Origin: an uncultured Caryophanales bacterium
GTDB taxonomy: Bacteria; Bacillota_I; Bacilli_A; RF39; UBA660
Direction of reading: 5' to 3'
DNA: 11,165 nt
Assembly: GCA_947065955.1 (NCBI GenBank)
Contig: CAMSXY010000026.1
Coordinates: 1 to 11,165 of the forward strand
Position 1 is the stretch's first letter; every line of letters starts with the position of its first letter. Both the position numbers and the translations under genes were made by a program. Of the stretch, positions 6,191-11,165 are shown piece by piece. The notes under the pieces are model-generated. The model made no database searches and was not told the origin of the DNA. It saw only the letters and a program-made list of their open reading frames with translations.

Positions 6191-6253
6191 TCAAAGTAAC
6201 CCTTTGACACCTGACACATAAATTGCTATATTAGTCGTAGTATATAGCAATTT
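6191..6253 (-). other. Double-strand origin with pMV158-family nick motif
   Basis: AAATTGCTATA (6220-6230) and TATAGCAATTT (6243-6253) form a perfect 11-bp stem. The 12-nt loop holds, on the minus strand, TACTACGAC (6242-6234). This is the nick sequence of pMV158-family origins, cut between G and A, and there too it is exposed in a hairpin loop. Downstream on the nicked strand lie two 7-bp repeats (TGACACC/TGACACA, 6205-6218) and a small inverted repeat (TCAAAG/CTTTGA, 6191-6207). These could be Rep-binding elements. The motif is on the rep-coding strand, as in pMV158. Confidence 0.8.
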
Positions 6254-6277
6254 ATATCTTGTTTCAAATAAGATATA
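6253..6277. repeat. Short inverted repeat beside the origin
   Basis: TATATCTT (6253-6260) pairs with AAGATATA (6270-6277) around a 9-nt loop, directly next to the nick-site hairpin. On the virion strand it is 5' of the nick. It is probably part of the origin structure. Confidence 0.45.
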
Positions 6278-6287
6278 CTTTTTGTGT

Positions 6288-6358
6288 TGCGCTGAAGCGC
6301 TTGCACTGAAAAAAAGTACATTTTTTTTAAAAATGTACCTCTTTTCAGCGCTGAAAAG
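6288..6358. repeat. Cluster of hairpins: candidate packaging signal or complementary-strand origin
   Basis: Three palindromes stand in a row. GCGC-TGAA-GCGC (6289-6300) is a small GC stem. A long hairpin pairs 6306-6325 with 6329-6348 over 20 positions, with two mismatches and a 3-nt loop. CTTTTCAGCGCTGAAAAG (6341-6358) is a perfect 18-bp palindrome that overlaps the long hairpin, so the two folds compete. It is non-coding, GC-patched in an AT-rich genome, and lies between the nick site and the dif site. This fits the hairpins filamentous phages use for packaging and for priming the second strand. Confidence 0.6.
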
Positions 6359-6369
6359 TTGCTTTTTTA

Positions 6370-6397
6370 AGTTAGTATCGTGTATATTATGTTAACT
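6370..6397 (+). other. dif: Right dif-like XerC/XerD site (attachment site)
   Basis: The site reads AGTTAGTATCG (XerC-side arm, 6370-6380), TGTATA (centre), TTATGTTAACT (XerD-side arm, 6387-6397). Centre and XerD arm are identical to the left site; only the XerC-side arm differs. The XerD arm differs at one position from the Bacillus dif arm TTATGTAAACT. Recombination with the left site would release the 5,086-bp circle and restore a single site in the chromosome. Confidence 0.7.
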
Positions 6398-6408
6398 TCT
6401 TATAATTT
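6381..6408 (+). repeat. 28-bp direct repeat, right copy (prophage boundary)
   Basis: This is an exact copy of 1295-1322 in the same orientation. It runs from the dif centre through the XerD arm and 11 bp beyond; sequences then diverge (g at 6409 against a at 1323). Confidence 0.9.
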
Positions 6409-6816
6409 GTAATTATATAAGTAATGAATATCTTCGTATCTCTTATCTATATCGCTACCAAAATCTTTTTTTACAATCTAATAAAAACTTTATAGCCTTG
6501 GGGTTGTTTTAGATAATATTAGCTTTATAAAATGTTTTAAAATAAACATAAGTTTAACTATTACCTGTTTTATACATTTCTTACATCATGTATTTAAATA
6601 TTTTCATCATCATTGTATGTGTTATTTATAATTCATTCTCTTAAGATTTTTTATTGAAATTATGAAAATAAAATTTGTAAGTTATATAATAATGTATGTT
6701 TCATTGTAAATCGTGTAAAGTCTCCCCTTTTCTCTAAAAATAGACGAGAGTAGGGAATTATGATCTCTCCCCTCCCCCTTGCGTTTGCGTTTACAATTTT
6801 TGTAAACTAAAAAGAC
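6409..6816. other. AT-rich intergenic region without a supported gene
   Basis: Between the right att repeat and the terminator of the HTH gene no frame combines a plausible RBS with more than about 15 codons on either strand. Two items stand out. One is a pyrimidine-rich stretch (6764-6780, TCTCTCCCCTCCCCC-like). The other is a small perfect hairpin, GTTTACAA-TTT-TTGTAAAC (6789-6807). I see no tRNA, CRISPR or riboswitch. It probably represents host DNA flanking dif. Confidence 0.6.
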
Positions 6817-6848
6817 TAAAAAAATAGGATAAAGTATAATTTATCCTA
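6817..6848 (-). terminator. Rho-independent terminator of the HTH gene
   Basis: TAGGATAAA (6825-6833) and TTTATCCTA (6840-6848) form a 9-bp stem with a 6-nt loop. In the leftward direction a run of seven U follows (6824-6818 region). The stem includes the stop codon of the HTH gene. Confidence 0.75.
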
Positions 6849-7626
6849 CTTTTCTTGATTGTATTTCTGCAATTTTTTCTAATACTTCTGCTGCATTTTT
6901 CTCGTTTATTTCCGCATATCCAAGTTCCCTTAAAGCTTGTACTTTTGCAGAGTTTAATTCTAATGTACGGCTTAATTTTTCTTCCATCTTATGTTCAATT
7001 TGATTTACAAATCTCCTATGAGATTCTGCGATTTTTGTTTTCGAAGCTGTTCCAGAATGATAAAGCGTGAATCCAGAAAATAAGATTCCTTCAAAAACAA
7101 ATTGTTCGTTTTCATTAAATTTAAATTCATTTGGTTTAACAAAACCAGCTGCTTTTGATACATAAGCTAGAATATATTTTAATTCTTTAGAACCATCCAT
7201 CGCTTGGATAAAATGATAAAGATATTTAAAAATATAATAATTTTCTTCGGTTGTTCCATCATCATCCTCTAAGTTTTCTTTAATAATATTGATAATACTA
7301 TTTAATAGTTCCTTTTGTTTTTTTCCAAGGCCATTATAAATATTTGTATTTTCTGCGTATTCTGATCTATTTGTACTTACTAAAATACTATTTAATTTTG
7401 CCTCCACTGTTAAAATATAATCTGTATCTACAATAATTGCATCTATATCACTGGCATTTTTAACCCCCAATAGATTTAGTAGCAAAACCTTTTTATCTTT
7501 TGGCCATTTATTGATATCATCTAGATCTAAATAGTTATACACCATCTGTCTTGATACGCCTAAGAATTTTGCTAATTTCACTTTGGAAATTCCCAGTTCG
7601 TGTAAAATTTCATTTAGTCTCTCCAT
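6841..7626 (-). CDS. HTH-domain protein of unknown function, 261 aa
   Basis: The N-terminus carries an XRE/bacteriophage-type helix-turn-helix (about 12-32: ISKVKLAKFLGVSRQMVYNY), so DNA binding is likely. The remaining 200 residues are mostly helical and charged, with no signal peptide, membrane segment or enzyme motif that I recognise. An AGGAGGG Shine-Dalgarno supports the ATG at 7626. It is the first gene beyond the prophage and lies downstream of mnmA on the same strand, with its own promoter-like sequence and terminator, so it may be a single-gene unit. Tandem ATGTCAA half-sites at its promoter suggest autoregulation. It could be a host regulator or a leftover of older mobile DNA at dif. 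Confidence 0.75.
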   Translation of the reverse strand: MERLNEILHELGISKVKLAKFLGVSRQMVYNYLDLDDINKWPKDKKVLLLNLLGVKNASDIDAIIVDTDYILTVEAKLNSILVSTNRSEYAENTNIYNGLGKKQKELLNSIINIIKENLEDDDGTTEENYYIFKYLYHFIQAMDGSKELKYILAYVSKAAGFVKPNEFKFNENEQFVFEGILFSGFTLYHSGTASKTKIAESHRRFVNQIEHKMEEKLSRTLELNSAKVQALRELGYAEINEKNAAEVLEKIAEIQSRKVG

Positions 7627-7647
7627 TGTATTAACCCTCCTATTTTC

Positions 7648-7675
7648 ATTTTATCACTTTTATGTCAAATGTCAA
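7648..7675 (-). promoter_or_regulatory. Candidate promoter and tandem half-sites ahead of the HTH gene
   Basis: On the minus strand, TTGACA (7675-7670), a 16-bp spacer and TAAAAT (7653-7648) form a good sigma-A match. The -35 is part of a tandem TTGACAT-TTGACAT repeat. A weakness is that the predicted start (near 7641) falls right at the Shine-Dalgarno, giving a very short leader. Confidence 0.45.
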
Positions 7676-7714
7676 GTGTAAAGTAAAAGTATACTGGAAA
7701 TTTGTATCATTTTG

Positions 7715-8818
7715 TCATAAATACCATAAATTTTCTCCATTTTTTTGAACCTCACAAATAATTCCGCCACCCAAACATTCTTCTTCTAAATAAAATACAC
7801 AGGCTTGTCCTTTTGTGACGCTTTTTATTCCTTGCGGGTATTTAACAAGAATTTTATCTTCTAAGTATTCAAGAAAAACAGGGTTATCCATTTGACGATA
7901 ACGAAACTTTGCAGTACAAGAGGTTGGTCTTTTATCACTTAACCAATTTATATTTTCAATAATGGCGGAAGTACTATATAAATAAGGATTTTCTTCGCCT
8001 TCTGCAACATATAAAATATTTTTTGTTAAATCTTTTCCAACAACGAAAAGTCGATCTGGGTGTCCACCTAGATCTAATCCTTTTCTTTGCCCGATTGTAT
8101 AATACATAAGTCCTATATGTTCTCCTAAATCTTGTTGTGTTTCAATATTTAAAATTCTTCCAGGCGTACTTGGTAAATAATTTTTAAGAAAGTCTTTAAA
8201 ATGGCGCTCACCAATAAAACAAATTCCTGTAGAATCTTTTTTCTTGGCAGTTATAAGTCCATATTCTTCTGCTAATTTACGTACTTCTTTTTTTTCATAT
8301 TCTCCAATTGGAAAAAGGACTTTTGAAAGTTGGTCTTTTGAGATTTGTGAAAGAAAATAGGTTTGATCTTTATTCTCGTCTTTTCCTCTTAATAAACAAT
8401 GATTTTTGATTCTGGCATAATGTCCTGTTGCAATATAATCTGCTCCTAATCTTTCTGCTTCTTTGATAAAAAGATCAAATTTTATATATTTATTGCACAT
8501 AATATCCGGATTAGGAGTTCTTCCTTTTTTTAACTCTTCTAAGAAATAAGTAAATACAAAATCCCAATATTCTTTAACAAAATCAATGCGATGAAGGTTG
8601 ATTCCTAATTTTTGGCAAACAGCCAAAGCATCGTTATAATCTTGTTCTTGTGGACAAATGGGAGTATTTAAGGTAGGATTGCCTTGAATATCATTATTTA
8701 TTAAGCTATCCCAATTACGCATAAAAAGACCTATTACTTCATAACCTTGTTTTTTTAATAAAAGAGCTGCAACGCTACTATCTACGCCTCCACTCATCCC
8801 AACAACTACTTTTTTCAC
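7715..8818 (-). CDS. mnmA: tRNA-specific 2-thiouridylase MnmA
   Basis: MnmA thiolates U34 of the Lys, Glu and Gln tRNAs, using ATP to activate the base and a persulfide sulfur donor. The N-terminus carries the PP-loop SGGVDSS. In the 367-aa reading, the two catalytic cysteines are C108 (NPDIMCNKYIKF) and C200 (STGICFIGER), and GQRKGLDLGG matches the family. Length is normal. The start is taken as GTG at 8818, because the AAAGGTG Shine-Dalgarno is well spaced from it and the product then begins with the usual KKVVVGMSGG. A GTG at 8827 would sit inside that Shine-Dalgarno region. It follows spoIIM by 26 bp, so the two probably share a transcript. No clear terminator follows. Confidence 0.95.
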   Translation of the reverse strand: MKKVVVGMSGGVDSSVAALLLKKQGYEVIGLFMRNWDSLINNDIQGNPTLNTPICPQEQDYNDALAVCQKLGINLHRIDFVKEYWDFVFTYFLEELKKGRTPNPDIMCNKYIKFDLFIKEAERLGADYIATGHYARIKNHCLLRGKDENKDQTYFLSQISKDQLSKVLFPIGEYEKKEVRKLAEEYGLITAKKKDSTGICFIGERHFKDFLKNYLPSTPGRILNIETQQDLGEHIGLMYYTIGQRKGLDLGGHPDRLFVVGKDLTKNILYVAEGEENPYLYSTSAIIENINWLSDKRPTSCTAKFRYRQMDNPVFLEYLEDKILVKYPQGIKSVTKGQACVFYLEEECLGGGIICEVQKNGENLWYL

Positions 8819-8844
8819 TTTTATCACCTTTCAATATTATATCA

Positions 8845-9471
8845 CTATTTTACGAAAGGTAAAATAATATTTATAAAGTTTGGACTTACAAATACTTCTA
8901 ATAAAGAACAAATAACTCCAACTGTAAATGTAAAAAATAATATTTTAGAATATTGATTCATTAAGATTTTAAAGTCCAGGTTTTTCTTTTTGGTAATAGC
9001 TTCTATAATTTTAAAGGAAAAACTAAGAGAATACATCAATAAATAAGCAAGTGCTAAGAGAAAAATGAAGGCATGCGGAAAAGTATATGCGATGGATAAT
9101 AAACATCCTACCATTCCATATTTTGCAATAATACTTCCAATAATAAACCCAATCGTAAATGCTTTTGAAAAAAAGATAATAATTAAAATAGGAATTCCTA
9201 TTACTGAGATACCTAATAACCAAATGATAAAAATGGTTAATAAATTAATTAACATACTATTTTTTAAGGAAGAAAAGTAATCTAACTTTTGTCCTTTAAT
9301 ATTTTCGAAAAAGTCTTTTAAACTATTATATACTAAAGTTCGATCATTTTCTTCTAAGATGGTGATAAAAATGGATCCAAATGTAATTCCAATCAGTAGT
9401 AATACGATTAAAAATAAGAATAATCTTTTATTAATTTTTAGTTTGTTTTTTAGTTTGTCCAATAGTTTCAT
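8845..9471 (-). CDS. spoIIM: Stage II sporulation protein M
   Basis: The protein has 208 aa with about five membrane segments (near 17-39, 74-100, 103-116, 122-150, 176-195). This is the size and topology of SpoIIM/DUF95. Between the first two segments lies a soluble loop with LVYNSLKDFF, and later a conserved-type GIPILIIIFFSKAFTIGFIIG stretch, here only cited by its ends (GIP...IIG, about 92-112). In B. subtilis, SpoIIM acts with SpoIID and SpoIIP in septal peptidoglycan remodelling during engulfment and is made in the mother cell. A GAGGTGG Shine-Dalgarno supports the start. It lies upstream of mnmA on the same strand and is divergent from the Prli42-like gene. Confidence 0.85.
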   Translation of the reverse strand: MKLLDKLKNKLKINKRLFLFLIVLLLIGITFGSIFITILEENDRTLVYNSLKDFFENIKGQKLDYFSSLKNSMLINLLTIFIIWLLGISVIGIPILIIIFFSKAFTIGFIIGSIIAKYGMVGCLLSIAYTFPHAFIFLLALAYLLMYSLSFSFKIIEAITKKKNLDFKILMNQYSKILFFTFTVGVICSLLEVFVSPNFINIILPFVK

Positions 9472-9561
9472 AATTATCCACCTCGCTTAATTTTATTAAA
9501 AAGTAGAAAAAATATTCCTTTTTTTTGAAAGTTATATTATAATGTTTTTAGAGGTGATTTT

Positions 9562-9648
9562 ATGAGTCCAAAAGCACAAAAAAGAGCTGCTTATGTTATG
9601 TTATTTATCATGTTAGCCTCTATTCTTGCTTCCTTTTTATTTATTTAA
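9562..9648 (+). CDS. Prli42-like stressosome-associated mini-protein, 28 aa
   Basis: GAGGTG (9551-9556) precedes an ATG that opens a 28-codon frame, MSPKAQKRAAY followed by one membrane helix to the end. A short basic N-terminus (K4, K7, R8) plus a single helix is the layout of Prli42, a roughly 30-aa protein that anchors the stressosome to the membrane in Listeria. Members are widespread in Bacilli and usually start with a similar SKKAQK-like sequence (from memory). It is the only plus-strand gene in the host region. It faces spoIVB across a shared terminator and is divergent from spoIIM. A generic small membrane peptide is the alternative. Confidence 0.6.
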   Translation: MSPKAQKRAAYVMLFIMLASILASFLFI

Positions 9649-9652
9649 AAAC

Positions 9653-9680
9653 AAAAAAAGATGATTTTTCATCTTTTTTT
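9653..9680. terminator. Bidirectional terminator between Prli42-like gene and spoIVB
   Basis: AAAAAAAGATGA (9653-9664) and TCATCTTTTTTT (9669-9680) form a perfect 12-bp stem with a TTTT loop. The A/T arms supply a U-run in both directions. It lies between two convergent genes and overlaps the spoIVB stop codon by two bases. Confidence 0.8.
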
Positions 9681-10662
9681 AATTTTCTGCTTCTTCTAAC
9701 ATATTGGTAATAAATATACCATATCCTTTTTGAGGATTATCTACAACTACATGGGTTACAGCCCCAATGATATAATCTCCTTGAATAATAGGAGATCCAC
9801 TCATTCCTTGCACAATCCCATTGGTAACTTTTAAAAGCTCTGGGTCCGTTACTTCAAAAAGAATATTTTTAGTATCCTGATTTTTGTTAATTTTTAAAAT
9901 TTCAATATCGTAGGCTTTAATTTCATTTCCATTTAATACAGTTAAAAGTTGAGCCTTTCCTTTTTTTATTTCATAATCTTGTGCTACTTTATATAATTTT
10001 GTAGTATGGATATCTTTTTTATAATTTCCAAAAATTCCCTGGTTGGTATTTTCAAAAATAGTCCCCTTTATCTCATCGGAATAAAAACGGGCATTTTTTT
10101 CACCAGGTGTTCCATTACTACTTGGTTCTACACCTGTTACAGTAGAATTATAAATTTTTCCATCTTTGATTTCAATAATTTTTCCTGTAGTTCGTTCTGT
10201 AATTTCGTGTCCCAAGGCTCCAAATAATTTTGTATTTGGGTCTATGAATGTTAAAGTTCCAATGCCTGTAATACTATCTTTTACATAAAGACCTGTTTTA
10301 TAAACGTTATTTTCATCTTTATATAATTTGAGGTTTGTATTTAATAATTTATCTCCTCGTAAATAAGTAATTCGGATGGATTCTTTTGGAGCTTTAATCT
10401 GCGCTACCATACTTTCGATATCTGTAATTTCCTGTCCGTCAATAGAGGTTATTTGGTCGCCAATTTTTAATCCTGCCTCTTTTGCAGGATTTTTGGAATT
10501 TACTTCATAGGTTCCAACCACCATAACGTATTTTGACTTTAACTCAATACCAATATTTTCCCCACTTGCGATAATGTAATCGGAATAGGCAAAAGCTATA
10601 CTTGGTATACTAATAAATGTTAGAAGAAATAGGATAAATGCTTTTTTAATTTTTTTAAACAT
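9679..10662 (-). CDS. spoIVB: SpoIVB serine peptidase (family S55) with PDZ domain
   Basis: In spore formers SpoIVB is made in the forespore, crosses its membrane and cleaves SpoIVFA, so starting pro-sigma-K processing in the mother cell. Residues 1-25 are a signal or anchor segment. A PDZ domain follows (about 35-110; NPAKEAGLKIGDQITSIDG). The peptidase domain has GHEI with H152, then D273 and GMSGSP with S288. The D-to-S distance (15) equals that of B. subtilis D363/S378. At 327 aa it is shorter than the B. subtilis protein (about 425 aa) but has all parts. AAAGGAG supports the start. A sigma-G-like promoter lies upstream, and xseB is set apart by a terminator, so it is likely transcribed on its own. 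Confidence 0.93.
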   Translation of the reverse strand: MFKKIKKAFILFLLTFISIPSIAFAYSDYIIASGENIGIELKSKYVMVVGTYEVNSKNPAKEAGLKIGDQITSIDGQEITDIESMVAQIKAPKESIRITYLRGDKLLNTNLKLYKDENNVYKTGLYVKDSITGIGTLTFIDPNTKLFGALGHEITERTTGKIIEIKDGKIYNSTVTGVEPSSNGTPGEKNARFYSDEIKGTIFENTNQGIFGNYKKDIHTTKLYKVAQDYEIKKGKAQLLTVLNGNEIKAYDIEILKINKNQDTKNILFEVTDPELLKVTNGIVQGMSGSPIIQGDYIIGAVTHVVVDNPQKGYGIFITNMLEEAEN

Positions 10663-10692
10663 TTAAACATCTCCTTTAATAGACCACACTAT

Positions 10693-10721
10693 TAGTATAA
10701 ATATATTTTTAAAAATTATGG
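10693..10721 (-). promoter_or_regulatory. Candidate forespore (sigma-G/F) promoter of spoIVB
   Basis: On the minus strand, CCATA (10721-10717), a 17-bp spacer and TATACTA (10699-10693) match the sigma-F/G pattern GCATA-17-CATACTA at all but one base in each box. The start would be near 10686, leaving a 24-nt leader including the Shine-Dalgarno. spoIVB is a sigma-G gene in B. subtilis, which supports the reading. Confidence 0.45.
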
Positions 10722-10724
10722 TAT

Positions 10725-10746
10725 GAAAAAAATACCAATAGGTATT
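10725..10746 (-). terminator. Terminator of xseB
   Basis: AATACC (10731-10736) and GGTATT (10741-10746) form a 6-bp stem with a 4-nt loop, followed in the leftward direction by a run of U (10730-10725). The stem overlaps the xseB stop codon. It is short but well formed. Confidence 0.6.
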
Positions 10747-10966
10747 ATTCTTCAACTGAAAATTCTTCTAATTGTCCGTTTTCTTTTAAGATTTGACTGA
10801 CTTGTTCTTCAATTTTTTTTAATTTTTCATCACAATCTTTTGCAAGCTTCATTGCTTTTGCGTACATTTCAATGGATTTTTCTAAGTGAATTTCTCCATT
10901 TTCTAGTTCATTAATTATTTTTTCTAACTCTGCCATATTGGCTTCAAATGTTTGTTTTTTTTCCAT
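10745..10966 (-). CDS. xseB: Exodeoxyribonuclease VII small subunit
   Basis: The product has 73 aa, the usual XseB length. It is almost all helix, with the family pattern FEANMAELEKIINELENGE, then LEKSIEMYAKAMKLA and a C-terminal coiled coil (CDEKLKKIEEQVSQI). XseB binds XseA in the multi-subunit exonuclease VII, which degrades single-stranded DNA from both ends. The ATG at 10966 is chosen over a TTG at 10987: AAAGGAG precedes it, and the family starts just before the FE motif. Its start lies within the end of xseA (23-bp overlap), so translation is coupled. A terminator follows before spoIVB. Confidence 0.92.
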   Translation of the reverse strand: MEKKQTFEANMAELEKIINELENGEIHLEKSIEMYAKAMKLAKDCDEKLKKIEEQVSQILKENGQLEEFSVEE

Positions 10967-11165
10967 TTTTAATCTCCTTTGTTTCAACTAAAACTTCTCC
11001 ATCATAAAATTCTACTGTAAAAATTTCTTTATTTTTAATTTCTTTAACACTTTTAATATATTGATTTTCTTTTTTCGTCAGTGTATAACCCTTTTTTAAA
11101 AGATTCATTGGATTAACAATTTCTAATTTTTCAATGAAATTAATTAGTTTTATTTTTTCATTTTT
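10944..11165 (-). CDS. xseA: Exodeoxyribonuclease VII large subunit, C-terminal end (partial)
   Basis: Only the last 73 codons are in the window, and the gene continues past the right edge. The frame reads NPMNLLKKGYTLTKKENQ, then YIKSVKEIKNKEIF and TVEFYDGEVLVETKEI, ending TGA. NPxxxLxRGY is the typical XseA C-terminal motif, where the small C-terminal beta region follows the coiled coil; here the R is K. The overlap with xseB is the usual xseA-xseB arrangement. The catalytic domain is not visible. Confidence 0.9.
   Translation of the reverse strand, partial: KNEKIKLINFIEKLEIVNPMNLLKKGYTLTKKENQYIKSVKEIKNKEIFTVEFYDGEVLVETKEIKNGKKTNI

Larger units (their letters stand above)
1295..6380 (-). 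mobile_element. Inovirus (filamentous phage) prophage integrated at dif, 5,086 bp
   Basis: The 28-bp direct repeats enclose a full inovirus gene set in one leftward operon, a divergent repressor and a non-coding origin. The order of transcription is: three small genes, major coat, pVII/pIX-like, 110-aa membrane protein, pIII-like, pVI-like, pI/Zot, Rep_2. The size is close to that of known small inoviruses. There is no integrase or transposase, which agrees with use of host XerC/XerD at dif. No frameshift or truncation is seen in any phage gene, so it may be functional. The predicted virion strand, from the nick-site orientation, is the window's minus strand, the same sense as the operon. Confidence 0.85.

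Noticed and set aside
6764..6780. G-rich strand (GGGGG-A-GGGG) as a possible G-quadruplex.
   Set aside because: Only two close G-runs; the next is about 40 nt away.
9065..9280. Plus-strand open frame of 71 codons within spoIIM.
   Set aside because: Antisense shadow of a membrane protein gene; hydrophobic codons read in reverse often give such frames.
9490..9517. Sigma-E-like boxes ahead of spoIIM on the minus strand (GAATATT, 13-bp spacer, AATAAAAT).
   Set aside because: The implied transcript start falls inside the Shine-Dalgarno sequence, leaving no leader; the -10 is only a partial match.
9538..9543. TATAAT ahead of the Prli42-like gene as a sigma-A -10 box.
   Set aside because: No acceptable -35 at 16-18 bp, and the implied start would overlap the ribosome-binding site.

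Overview
The window is very AT-rich and uses the standard genetic code: TGA ends genes, and tryptophan is TGG. The right half carries the sporulation genes spoIVB and spoIIM, plus mnmA, xseA/xseB and a Prli42-type mini-protein. This points to a low-GC, endospore-forming Bacillota, possibly of the Bacilli/Erysipelotrichia side. Genus is not resolvable by eye.

The left half is mobile DNA. Positions 1295-6380 (5,086 bp) hold what looks like a complete filamentous phage (inovirus) prophage, lying between two 28-bp direct repeats (1295-1322 and 6381-6408). Each repeat contains a dif-like XerC/XerD site, and the prophage has no integrase gene. Its operon runs leftward: 54-aa, 48-aa and 73-aa unknowns, major coat protein, a 37-aa pVII/pIX-like peptide, a 110-aa membrane protein, a pIII-like adsorption protein with signal peptide, a pVI-like protein, the pI/Zot morphogenesis ATPase, and finally a pMV158-family (Rep_2) rolling-circle initiator. 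A divergent 71-aa XRE repressor (5936-6151) faces this operon across a control region with four 16-bp palindromic operators and two back-to-back promoters. Between the repressor and the right dif site lies a non-coding origin region. A hairpin there displays TACTACGAC, the pMV158-family nick sequence, in its loop on the coding strand of the operon. Next to it are large palindromes that could be the packaging signal or the complementary-strand origin.

Left of the left dif site (1-1283) is the end of a second element, with a small ORF and a different rolling-circle initiator (Rep_1/pUB110 type) that points at the same dif site. The simplest reading is a tandem array of two replicons at the host dif, as with CTXphi/RS1/TLCphi in Vibrio cholerae.

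Right of 6408 is about 400 bp with no supported gene, then host genes mostly on the minus strand: an HTH protein of unknown role, mnmA, spoIIM, spoIVB, xseB and the 3' end of xseA. The only plus-strand gene there is the Prli42-like mini-protein, convergent with spoIVB across a shared hairpin terminator.
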